Below are positions 20,540-27,591 of a DNA stretch of 64,000 nt, one piece after another. The stretch is from an uncultured Salinisphaerales bacterium. Its GTDB lineage: Bacteria > Pseudomonadota > Gammaproteobacteria > Nevskiales > CAJXLF01. Below the pieces are notes generated by a model, which was not told where the DNA came from, did not search any database, and saw nothing but the letters and a program-made list of their open reading frames with translations. The position numbers and the translations under genes are program-made. The stretch spans positions 62,001-126,000 of the forward strand of contig CAJXLF010000007.1 of NCBI GenBank assembly GCA_913055805.1, in the 5' to 3' direction. Position 1 is the first letter of the stretch, and each line of letters begins with the position of its first letter.

Positions 20540-20805
20540 CGCTCGATTGCATCGTCTATCGCTGCAAAAAGCAGGCTGAAATGTATCTCTATGTCCGTGC
20601 GGACATGGAGACGGATGATTTGCCTGAGTTACTGCTGCGGCAGGTTGGTGCGCTTACACAGGTTATGGAACTGTCTCTGTCGCCGGCGTCGAAACTGGCG
20701 CGGGCGGATGTCTCTACCGTGATGCAAAAGCTGGACGCCGATGGTTTCTACCTGCAAATGCCGCCTTCCGGTTTGATAAATCCGCATCTGCATTTTGGTG
20801 ATTGA
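20536..20805 (+). CDS. ycgL: YcgL-domain protein
   Basis: This 89-residue protein matches the YcgL family: CIVYRCKKQAEMYLYV at the N terminus and DGFYLQMPPSGLINPHL at the C terminus. YcgL is a small soluble alpha/beta protein of unknown function widespread in gammaproteobacteria. Translation is probably coupled to the NYN/OST-HTH gene through the 4-base overlap. In many gammaproteobacteria YcgL sits beside rnd (RNase D); here rnd is 13 kb away. Confidence 0.85.
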   Translation: MTLDCIVYRCKKQAEMYLYVRADMETDDLPELLLRQVGALTQVMELSLSPASKLARADVSTVMQKLDADGFYLQMPPSGLINPHLHFGD

Positions 20806-20925
20806 AGCAGCCAGACTCGCAAGCCATCGTCTGTCATATCCCTGTGCCAAATTTTGCGCGAGAATGTTGACTTGAACTGTTGCGCCCGACGGGCGTCCAA
20901 ACCCGTGATTCTAGTGAGGGATGGT

Positions 20926-21939
20926 ATGTGGATGAGAGTGGCATCGCTGCTGGCCGTTCTGGCCGTTATTTTCTCTGCCGGCTGTGATAGGAATATTCCC
21001 GAGGAAAACCAGGGGGTTGTAAGCGGCCAGGTGGGTTACCTGCAGCGTATAGCGTTGCCGGAGGATGCCGTGCTTATCGTGCAACTTGAGGATGTGTCGG
21101 AGGCCGACGCCCCGGTTGAAGTGCTGGCCGAACAGAAGATTGAACTGCAGGGCCAACAGGTGCCGGTCGAATTCGAGCTGGTCTACGATCGACGCCAGGT
21201 CGACAAGAAACACCGTTATGCGGTGGCGGCACGCATCGAGGACAGCAGCGGTCTGCGTTTTATCACCACCGAACTCTATGGTGTGTCCCTGGCCGAGCCG
21301 GAAGTGGACATTGAAGTGATGGTGGATCCGGCTGCGTCCACGGCCGGCGTGGAGGATGGCGGGCCGACCTTCCGTTGCAGTGGCAATGAACCCTTCTGGA
21401 GCTTTAGCCTGGCTTCCGACGGCATGGACTACAAGCGCCTGGGCGATAGCATTGCAGAGTCGCATTTCACCGGTGGTTACACCACCTTGTTCGGACCGGA
21501 TGGTGGCGCGTTCTACGAGTGGGTGGGCCAGGGGCCTGGGGGCAGCAAGATCAAGGTTCGGATTCTGCCGGGTCAATGTGAAGACAGCATGGCCGGGCCG
21601 GAAGAGAGCGGCCTGTTCGATTACTCGGTCGGCTTCAGTATTGGCAAGGAATCGTTGGCAGGTTGCTGCCGCATGGCCGAACAGGCTCTGATGGAACCGG
21701 CGGTGGATTATGTCTGCGACGATGAAACCGAATTCACCGCCATATACGAGGAAGCCGGTAACAGCAGCCAGATGCGTCTGTTGATGAGTGACGACAGCGA
21801 GTTGCTTCTGACTCGCGAGATTTCGGCCTCCGGCGAAAAATTCAGCGACGGCAACAACCTGTTCTGGTCCAGAGAGGATGAAGCCTTTCTGGAGCTGGAT
21901 GGCGCAGAAGCCGTGCGTTGTGAAATTTCCGCGAGCTAA
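20926..21939 (+). CDS. Three-domain envelope lipoprotein: YbaY-like, COG3650-like, MliC-like
   Basis: This 337-residue protein has an N-terminal signal with Cys20 (FSAGC, an imperfect lipobox with Ser at -3). Residues 29-125 resemble YbaY (VSGQVGYLQRIALPEDAVLIVQLEDVS in parts). Residues 140-230 carry FRCSGNEPFWSFSL, the signature of COG3650-type putative lipoproteins. Residues 245-335 resemble MliC/PliC lysozyme inhibitors, with YVCDD, a SGEKFSDG loop and a terminal Cys. The ATG at 20926 follows GAGGG by 5 bases. MliC domains inhibit host or predator C-type lysozyme from the periplasm. The three parts are normally separate proteins, so the fusion suggests one envelope-defence or cell-wall-sensing factor. 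Confidence 0.75.
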   Translation: MWMRVASLLAVLAVIFSAGCDRNIPEENQGVVSGQVGYLQRIALPEDAVLIVQLEDVSEADAPVEVLAEQKIELQGQQVPVEFELVYDRRQVDKKHRYAVAARIEDSSGLRFITTELYGVSLAEPEVDIEVMVDPAASTAGVEDGGPTFRCSGNEPFWSFSLASDGMDYKRLGDSIAESHFTGGYTTLFGPDGGAFYEWVGQGPGGSKIKVRILPGQCEDSMAGPEESGLFDYSVGFSIGKESLAGCCRMAEQALMEPAVDYVCDDETEFTAIYEEAGNSSQMRLLMSDDSELLLTREISASGEKFSDGNNLFWSREDEAFLELDGAEAVRCEISAS

Positions 21940-21967
21940 CTCTTTGAAAAACAATAATTAACGATTC

Positions 21968-21984
21968 TTGGCACGTCGCTTGCT
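21968..21984 (+). promoter_or_regulatory. Sigma-54 (RpoN) promoter
   Basis: TTGGCACG (21968-21975), four bases, then TTGCT (21980-21984) matches the sigma-54 -24/-12 consensus almost perfectly, with GG at 21970-21971 and GC at 21982-21983 separated by exactly 10 bases. It lies 33 bases before the GTG start of the flavoprotein gene, giving a plausible start of transcription near 21995. An enhancer-binding activator site should lie upstream inside the previous gene. No NorR-type GT-N7-AC pair was found there, so the activator is unknown. Confidence 0.8.
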
Positions 21985-22017
21985 CCGTGCTTTTGGGCAT
22001 TAAATGGAGCAAAGCCT

Positions 22018-23478
22018 GTGTCGCGCAAACCCGAACAGCGGCCGGTCATCATCATAGGAACGGGGCCGGCCGGCATGTGTGTCGCCGACGAATTGACCCG
22101 GATTGCTCCCGAGCAGCAGATCATCATGTTCGGTGGCGAGCCGTGGCGTCCCTATGACCGTATTCAGCTGACCTCTCTTCTGGCCGGGGATGTGCGCCTT
22201 GCCGACATGAATTATGAGGACGGCTTTGCGTCGAGTACCGCCAAGGTGGTGCAGTATCGCAATCAGCCGATCCGCGCCATCGATCCCTACGGCCGTTACG
22301 TCACCGATTCGGAAGGTCATGAGTACCGCTATTCGAAACTGGTGCTGGCCACCGGCTCTACGCCGCGCAGTCTGGACATTGCAGGCGTGGATCTGCCGGG
22401 TGTGTTTACCTTCCGCAATCTCGATGATGCCATGCAACTGATGGCGCGGCAGGTGACGTCGCGCAGAACGGTGGTTATAGGCGGTGGCTTGCTGGGCCTG
22501 GAGGCCGCGCGCGCCATGCAACGCCACAATACCCAGGTCTGGGTAGTGGAACGTGAGAACCGCTTGCTGCCGCGCCAGCTGGACGAGGATGCGGCCGGTT
22601 TCTTCAGTGAATATGTACTGGCCGCGGGTATCAATGTGTCGCTCAATACCACAGTAGCGGCGATTGAGGGTCGTGACCGGGTGCGGCGCGTGTGGCTGGA
22701 AGATGGCTGCGAGATTTCCTGCGATACGGTGGTGATTGCCGTCGGCATCGAACCGAACGTGGAGTTGGCGCGTCATGCCGGTCTTGAAGTGGGGCGTGGT
22801 ATCCGCATCCAGGATGATACCCGTACCTCGGATCCGAATATTTTCGCTGTCGGTGAGTGTGCTGAACACAACGGCAAGGTCTATGGGCGCGTGGCGCCCG
22901 GTCAGGAGCAGGCGCGTGTAGCTGCGCATACCATTGCCGGCAATGCCGCGACTTATGTGGGCACAGTGGCGGCCACCAAGCTGAATCTGTTTGGCGTGGA
23001 TCTTTACAGCCTGGGCAAGGTCCAGAAGCTTGGGGCAGAGGAGCGGCCCTATATCTGGCGTTCCAGCAAGGACAATATTTACCGCAAGCTGGTAGTGCGG
23101 GATGGTCGCGCCGTCGGCGTCATTTCGGTGGGTAACTGGCCGGCATTGCCGCGGGTGCAGGATTTCGTCAATCAGCAGCGCAAGTTCATGCGCAAGCATG
23201 CGGAATGTTTCCAGCGCACCGGTTTCATCTGGTCGCCGGAAGGTCAGCCCGAGGTGATTCACTGGCCGGACAGCGCCGTGGTGTGTCACTGCACGGGCAT
23301 GACGCGCGGTGAACTGGGCCGGGTAATTCGTAAGGGTACGCGTAGCCTGGAGGCCGTGGCGCGGGAAACACGCGCCGGCTCGGTGTGCAATTCCTGTGAG
23401 CCTCTGATCAGTGAATTGCAGCAGGATATGGCCGCACGGCCGCTGGGCAGGAAAATGCTGGAGCTGTTCAGCCGTTAG
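22018..23478 (+). CDS. NirB-type NAD(P)H/FAD oxidoreductase with BFD-like [2Fe-2S] domain
   Basis: This 486-residue flavoprotein starts at GTG, 8 bases after GGAG. It has an FAD motif VIIIGTGPAG (residues 10-19), an NAD(P) motif TVVIGGGLLGLEAA near residue 155 and FAVGECAEH. The C-terminal BFD module holds Cys423, Cys425, Cys457 and Cys460 (CHC...CNSC). This order is that of the N-terminal half of nitrite reductase NirB and of rubredoxin reductase-like enzymes, but the sirohaem half is absent. Such proteins pass electrons from NAD(P)H to a redox partner. The sigma-54 promoter upstream and the globin downstream suggest the partner is that globin, in nitric oxide removal. Confidence 0.85.
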   Translation: MSRKPEQRPVIIIGTGPAGMCVADELTRIAPEQQIIMFGGEPWRPYDRIQLTSLLAGDVRLADMNYEDGFASSTAKVVQYRNQPIRAIDPYGRYVTDSEGHEYRYSKLVLATGSTPRSLDIAGVDLPGVFTFRNLDDAMQLMARQVTSRRTVVIGGGLLGLEAARAMQRHNTQVWVVERENRLLPRQLDEDAAGFFSEYVLAAGINVSLNTTVAAIEGRDRVRRVWLEDGCEISCDTVVIAVGIEPNVELARHAGLEVGRGIRIQDDTRTSDPNIFAVGECAEHNGKVYGRVAPGQEQARVAAHTIAGNAATYVGTVAATKLNLFGVDLYSLGKVQKLGAEERPYIWRSSKDNIYRKLVVRDGRAVGVISVGNWPALPRVQDFVNQQRKFMRKHAECFQRTGFIWSPEGQPEVIHWPDSAVVCHCTGMTRGELGRVIRKGTRSLEAVARETRAGSVCNSCEPLISELQQDMAARPLGRKMLELFSR

Positions 23479-23515
23479 CTGCTGTCCCTCAAGATTGTGA
23501 CGGGGCTGCCGATAA

Positions 23516-23562
23516 TCCTTGATATGGGCGTATGCATCCAGGCTGCCCTGCATAATCAAGGA
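23516..23562 (+). promoter_or_regulatory. Hairpin overlapping the globin ribosome binding site
   Basis: TCCTTGAT (23516-23523) pairs perfectly with ATCAAGGA (23555-23562), and TATGCA (23531-23536) pairs with TGCATA (23549-23554), giving about 14 base pairs with a 7-base bulge and a 12-base loop. The 3' arm contains AAGGA of the globin Shine-Dalgarno sequence, so the fold would hide it. It may be a translational switch or an mRNA stabiliser. Confidence 0.55.
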
Positions 23563-23570
23563 GAGAGTAG

Positions 23571-23990
23571 ATGACCCCCGAAGATATCGAACGCGTTCAG
23601 GCTACCTGGAAGAAGGTTCTGCCCATCCGCAATACGGCTGCCGAACTGTTTTACGGCAAGCTGTTTGAGATGGATCCGCAACTTCGCGACCTGTTCCCGG
23701 CTGATCTGGCAGATCAGAAACGCAAGCTGATGATGATGCTCAACACCGCAGTCAGCGGTCTCTCCAACGTCGATGCGCTGGTGCCGGCGGTGCAGGAACT
23801 GGGCCGACGCCATGTGGGCTACGGGGTCAGGGACGAGCATTACGCCACGGTGGGGGCGGCTTTGCTGTGGACGCTCGAACAGGGCCTGGGCGAGGCGTTC
23901 ACCGATGAGGTCAAGGCCTCATGGGGCAAAGTCTACGGCGTACTCTCCTCGGTGATGCAGCAGGCTGCCGCGGAATCCGCCGCCGCCTGA
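23571..23990 (+). CDS. Flavohaemoglobin-type single-domain globin
   Basis: This 139-residue haem protein aligns with Vitreoscilla haemoglobin and the globin domain of Hmp flavohaemoglobin. Key haem-pocket residues are Tyr28 (B10), Gln49 (E7), proximal His81 (in GRRHVGYGV) and Tyr91, the set linked to nitric oxide dioxygenation, in which NO and O2 become nitrate. It has no reductase domain of its own; the flavoprotein gene ends 92 bases upstream. AAGGAG precedes the ATG but is part of a hairpin. The closest alternative role is oxygen storage or delivery, as proposed for Vitreoscilla haemoglobin. Confidence 0.88.
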   Translation: MTPEDIERVQATWKKVLPIRNTAAELFYGKLFEMDPQLRDLFPADLADQKRKLMMMLNTAVSGLSNVDALVPAVQELGRRHVGYGVRDEHYATVGAALLWTLEQGLGEAFTDEVKASWGKVYGVLSSVMQQAAAESAAA

Positions 23991-23996
23991 AGCTGT

Positions 23997-24941
23997 TCAG
24001 TGACGTTCCGGTCCGCGTAGCTCGCTGACCGGAATACGCACTTCCTGCGGCAGTTCCGGCTGCAGGGTGGCGTGACCGATGCCGAAGCGCGTCTGCAGCA
24101 TTGCCTGCAGGTTGCGCAGGACTGCCTGCCAGTCATCCATGTTGCGCAGGACCACATGGGCGGACAGCGCCACCTCCTGTGACGACAGGTTCCAGATGTG
24201 CAGGTCATGCACCGAGCACACCTGTTCCGTGGCCGCCATGGCTTCACCCACCTCTTCGATGTTGAGATGTCTGGGCACGCCTTCCATGAAGACATGCAGC
24301 GCTTCGCGCAACAGCCGGATGCTGGATATCAGAATCACCACGCAGATCACCAGCGACAGGATGGGGTCGATGGCCAGCCAGCCGGTGGCCCAGATAATCA
24401 GGCCCGAGGCCAGGGCTGCTACCGAGCCCAGCAGATCGCCCATCACATGCAGGATGGCGCCGCGGGTGTTCATGTCCTGATGGCCGTGACTGAGCGTCCA
24501 TAACACCACCAGATTGATGCCCAGGCCGAGCGCCGCCACCAGGGCAACGACGGGGCCGTCGACATCAGTCGGCGTCTGCAGGCGTTGTACTGCGCCGATC
24601 ACGATACTGGTCACGATGGCCAGCATGAACAGGGCGTTGACCGCCGCGGCCAGCACTTCGATACGGCCCAGGCCGAAGGAATGGCGCCGTGTCACACCGC
24701 CGCGCGCCACGATGCCGGCCAGTGCCGCCAGGCCCAGTGCACTGGCATCGGTCACCATGTGCCCGGCGTCGCCCAGCAGGGCCAGGGAGCCGGCCCACCA
24801 GCCGGCCGCGGCTTCGACGGCGGCAAAGCCCAGGGTAAGCAGCAGCGCCCAGCCCAGATGACCGTGGCTGTGGGCATGCCCCATGTGATGGTCATGCCCG
24901 GCATGTTCGTGGTGGTAGTGATGTTCGTGGCTGTCGTTCAA
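23997..24941 (-). CDS. Cation diffusion facilitator (zinc-type) metal exporter
   Basis: This 314-residue CDF transporter opens with a His-rich metal-binding segment (HEHHYHHEHAGHDHHMGHAHSHGH). Six transmembrane helices follow, with GDAGHMVTDASALGLA in TM2 and HVMGDLLGSVAALASG in TM5, the HxxxD/DxxxH zinc sites of ZitB/CzcD-type proteins. A cytoplasmic C-terminal domain carries VHDLHIWNLS. It exports Zn2+ or similar ions by proton exchange. The start appears to be TTG at 24939-24941 after GAGG; the next ATG would remove the His-rich tail. It is convergent with the globin gene, 6 bases apart. Confidence 0.92.
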   Translation of the reverse strand: MNDSHEHHYHHEHAGHDHHMGHAHSHGHLGWALLLTLGFAAVEAAAGWWAGSLALLGDAGHMVTDASALGLAALAGIVARGGVTRRHSFGLGRIEVLAAAVNALFMLAIVTSIVIGAVQRLQTPTDVDGPVVALVAALGLGINLVVLWTLSHGHQDMNTRGAILHVMGDLLGSVAALASGLIIWATGWLAIDPILSLVICVVILISSIRLLREALHVFMEGVPRHLNIEEVGEAMAATEQVCSVHDLHIWNLSSQEVALSAHVVLRNMDDWQAVLRNLQAMLQTRFGIGHATLQPELPQEVRIPVSELRGPERH

Positions 24942-25081
24942 AACCCGGCCTCTTGTGCACTAGACTGGAGAGTATACGCAGTCACCTGGAGTGGCTTGCG
25001 CTTACCTTAGCAAAGAGCCTAAAGCCTTGAGCGGACTCCAGGGTCAATCGGCTGAGCGATTCAGCCAAGGAGGCGGAAGCG

Positions 25082-26383
25082 ATGAGACAGTCAGCTTTGC
25101 TGACCGATCTTTATCAACTGACCATGCTGCAGGCCTACTGGCAGCAGGGGCGGCAGGGCGAAGCCGTCTTCAGCCTGTTCTACCGGGAACTGCCGCCCGG
25201 GCGCCAGTACATGCTGGCAACCGGCCTGGAGGCGGTGCTGGCGTACCTGGAGAACTTCCACTTCACCGAAGAAGAGCTGGCCTTTCTTTCCCGGCAGCCA
25301 CAGTTTTCGGATGATTTCCTGCAGTGGCTGGCCGGGCTGCGTTTCACCGGCGATGTTTATGCCATGCACGAGGGCACGCCGGTATTCCCCGACGAGCCCC
25401 TGCTGGAAGTGGTAGCGCCCATGCCACAGGCCCAGATCGTTGAACCCCTGCTCATGAACCAGATGCATTGCGCCACCGTGCTGGCCTCCAAGGCGGCGCG
25501 CATTGTGCAGGCCGCCGCAGGCCGGCCGGTGCTGGATTTTGCCCTGCGCCGCATGCACGGCATGGACGCGGCCATGATCGGTGCGCGCGCCTTCTACCTG
25601 GCCGGCATTACGGCCAGCAGCAATGTGCTGGCGGGTATGCGTTACGGCTTGCCCATCTCCGGCACCATGGCGCACAGCTACGTACAGTCCTCGGCGGATG
25701 AATATGCCGCTTTTCGCGATTTCGCGAAGCTGTACCCGCAGACCGTGTTGCTGGTCGATACCTATGACAGCCTGCAAGGCGTGCGCCACGTCATCCGCCT
25801 GGCGGAGGAACTGGGCGATGACTTTGCCGTGCGCGCCATCCGGCTGGATTCCGGCGATCTCGGTGAACTGGCCCGCCTGAGCCGGCGGTTGCTGGATGAG
25901 GCCGGTCTGCAGCAGGTGCAGATCTACGCCAGCAGCGGGCTGGATGAATACCGTATCGCCGAACTGGTCGCTGAAGACGCGCCCATCGACGGCTTCGGTG
26001 TGGGTACGGCACTGGGTGTGTCGGTGGATGCCCCGGCGCTGGACCTGGTCTACAAGCTGGTCGAATACGACGGCCGGCCCAGCGTCAAGCGCTCACCGGG
26101 CAAGCAGACCCTGCCGGGCCGCAAGCAGGTGATTCGCCGTTTCGAGAACGGGACGGCAGCGGGCGACTGGCTCTGTGCGGTCGATGAGGAGGCCGACGGC
26201 ATGCCGCTGTTGCATCAGGTGATGGCCGGTGGGCAGCGCCTGCCGGGTGCTTCGCCAGGCCTGGAGGAATGCCGTGCACACGCACGACGCTGTCTTGAAA
26301 CATTGCCGCCCTGTCTTCACGCACTGGATGGTGACGCAGCCTATCCGGTGGAGATAAGTACTACACTGCATGCAGGCACTTGA
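25082..26383 (+). CDS. pncB: Nicotinate phosphoribosyltransferase
   Basis: This 433-residue enzyme converts nicotinate and PRPP to nicotinate mononucleotide for NAD salvage. Signatures are TDLYQLTMLQAYW at the N terminus, DFALRRMHG, SGTMAHSYV (with the phosphorylated His region), DTYDSLQGV and IRLDSGDLGEL. A strong AAGGAGG lies 7 bases before the ATG. It is followed after 13 bases by pncA, forming a salvage operon in which PncA makes the nicotinate that PncB uses. Confidence 0.96.
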   Translation: MRQSALLTDLYQLTMLQAYWQQGRQGEAVFSLFYRELPPGRQYMLATGLEAVLAYLENFHFTEEELAFLSRQPQFSDDFLQWLAGLRFTGDVYAMHEGTPVFPDEPLLEVVAPMPQAQIVEPLLMNQMHCATVLASKAARIVQAAAGRPVLDFALRRMHGMDAAMIGARAFYLAGITASSNVLAGMRYGLPISGTMAHSYVQSSADEYAAFRDFAKLYPQTVLLVDTYDSLQGVRHVIRLAEELGDDFAVRAIRLDSGDLGELARLSRRLLDEAGLQQVQIYASSGLDEYRIAELVAEDAPIDGFGVGTALGVSVDAPALDLVYKLVEYDGRPSVKRSPGKQTLPGRKQVIRRFENGTAAGDWLCAVDEEADGMPLLHQVMAGGQRLPGASPGLEECRAHARRCLETLPPCLHALDGDAAYPVEISTTLHAGT

Positions 26384-26396
26384 TTCTGGAGGTGAC

Positions 26397-27050
26397 ATGA
26401 GCCGGGTTCAGGTTGATCAGGACCGTTCGGCGCTGCTGCTGGTGGATATCCAGCCAGATTTCATGCCGGGTGGCGCCCTGGCCGTGACCGGTGGCGACCA
26501 GATTCTCAGGCCAGTGCGCGAACTGATGCTGCACGGTGCCTTTGCAGTGCGGGCCGCCACCCAGGACTGGCATCCGCGCGGGCATGCCTCCTTTGCCAGC
26601 AGCTACGAGGGTGCCGCCGCCTTTGATACCCGTGAAATCTACGGTCATGTGCATACCTTGTGGCCTGATCACTGTCTGCAGGGCAGTGCCGGGGCTGCCC
26701 TGCATCCGGACCTGCCCTGGGACCAGGTCGATGTCATCGTGCGCAAAGGTACGGATCCGGATGTGGATTCCTATTCGGCCTTTCGCGAGAACTGGAATGC
26801 CGAAGGGCAGCGCTTGCCGACCGGCCTGGCGGGCTATTTGCGTGAGCGTGACATCCGGCAGGTATTCTGCTGTGGTCTGGCGCGCGATGTCTGTGCCAAA
26901 TGGTCGGCCGAGGACGCCGCCGAGGCCGATTTCGAGACCTGGTTTCTCTGGGACCTGACACGTGGCGTCGATCCCGCTGTGGATGAGGCAGTACGCAAGG
27001 AACTGACTGACGCCGGTGTGGGCATCATCGAGTATGCCGATGTGCTGTAA
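26397..27050 (+). CDS. pncA: Nicotinamidase
   Basis: This 217-residue isochorismatase-fold amidase hydrolyses nicotinamide to nicotinate. The triad is visible: Asp in LLVDIQPDF, Lys in IVRKGTD and Cys in LARDVCAKWSA. The metal site is in ATQDWHPRGHASF, and LWPDHCLQGS is conserved. GGAGGTGAC precedes the ATG at 26397. Slightly upstream in-frame codons belong to the end of pncB and are not part of the protein. Confidence 0.95.
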   Translation: MSRVQVDQDRSALLLVDIQPDFMPGGALAVTGGDQILRPVRELMLHGAFAVRAATQDWHPRGHASFASSYEGAAAFDTREIYGHVHTLWPDHCLQGSAGAALHPDLPWDQVDVIVRKGTDPDVDSYSAFRENWNAEGQRLPTGLAGYLRERDIRQVFCCGLARDVCAKWSAEDAAEADFETWFLWDLTRGVDPAVDEAVRKELTDAGVGIIEYADVL

Positions 27051-27053
27051 CGC

Positions 27054-27524
27054 TTACCTGTGATGGCTGAATCGTCCGTGTTCGGCTCCGCCCATCAGAC
27101 GTTGAAACTCGGCGCCTGAAATGTGCACCAGATCGGTATGGTCGCCGGCTTCGAAAAAGACATCGCCGCACTCCGCCAAGCTGTCATCCCACACCACATC
27201 CATGCCGTAGGCTTCGCCAATGGGCGGGATGGCGCCACTCTCGCAGTCGTCAAACAACTGTTTCAGGGTGGACTCGCTGGAAAGATTCAGGGCTTCGCCG
27301 CAGCGTTCCCTCACCGTGTTCAGGGAGAGTTTGTTGCTGGCCGGCAGGACGGCTATCAGATAGCCCCGATGATCCTCCAGTACCACCGCCTTGGCCATTT
27401 GTTCGTCGGGAATATGGGCTTTGCGGGCGGCTTCCAGGCTGCTGTGTGAATAACCGTGTTCGACCAGTTCGTAGGTGACGCCGTTGCTGTCCAGGTAATT
27501 ACGCAGTCTCATTGAAATGCTCAT
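27054..27524 (-). CDS. YbaK/ProX-type aminoacyl-tRNA deacylase
   Basis: This 156-residue protein has the YbaK fold: a helix with MAKAVVLED containing the conserved Lys, YLIAVLPASNKLSL, and GAIPPIGEAYGMDVVWD, the substrate-loop GxxPP motif. Members remove mischarged amino acids (Cys-tRNAPro, Ala-tRNAPro and others) in trans. Which tRNA is edited cannot be read here. The start at 27522-27524 has GGAGGT 6 bases upstream. It is convergent with pncA, only 3 bases apart. Confidence 0.85.
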   Translation of the reverse strand: MSISMRLRNYLDSNGVTYELVEHGYSHSSLEAARKAHIPDEQMAKAVVLEDHRGYLIAVLPASNKLSLNTVRERCGEALNLSSESTLKQLFDDCESGAIPPIGEAYGMDVVWDDSLAECGDVFFEAGDHTDLVHISGAEFQRLMGGAEHGRFSHHR

Positions 27525-27591
27525 ATCGTACCTCCGCATCCGGGAATGATGACTCCCTGAATATAGTCAAAGAATCACGGCAGTGTGAGCT

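Noticed and set aside
21750-21967. NorR-type GT-N7-AC activator sites upstream of the sigma-54 promoter
   Set aside because: I scanned by eye from about 21800 and found no convincing pair, so NorR control is not claimed.
22000-23559. Long minus-strand open frame opposite the flavoprotein gene
   Set aside because: The plus strand carries clear FAD, NAD and Fe-S motifs; the minus frame is His/Arg/Gln-rich, typical of antisense shadows.
24942-25081. MerR-type (ZntR/CueR) dyad between the CDF gene and pncB
   Set aside because: Some GGAG/ACTCC-like parts are present but no proper dyad with 19-base promoter spacing.
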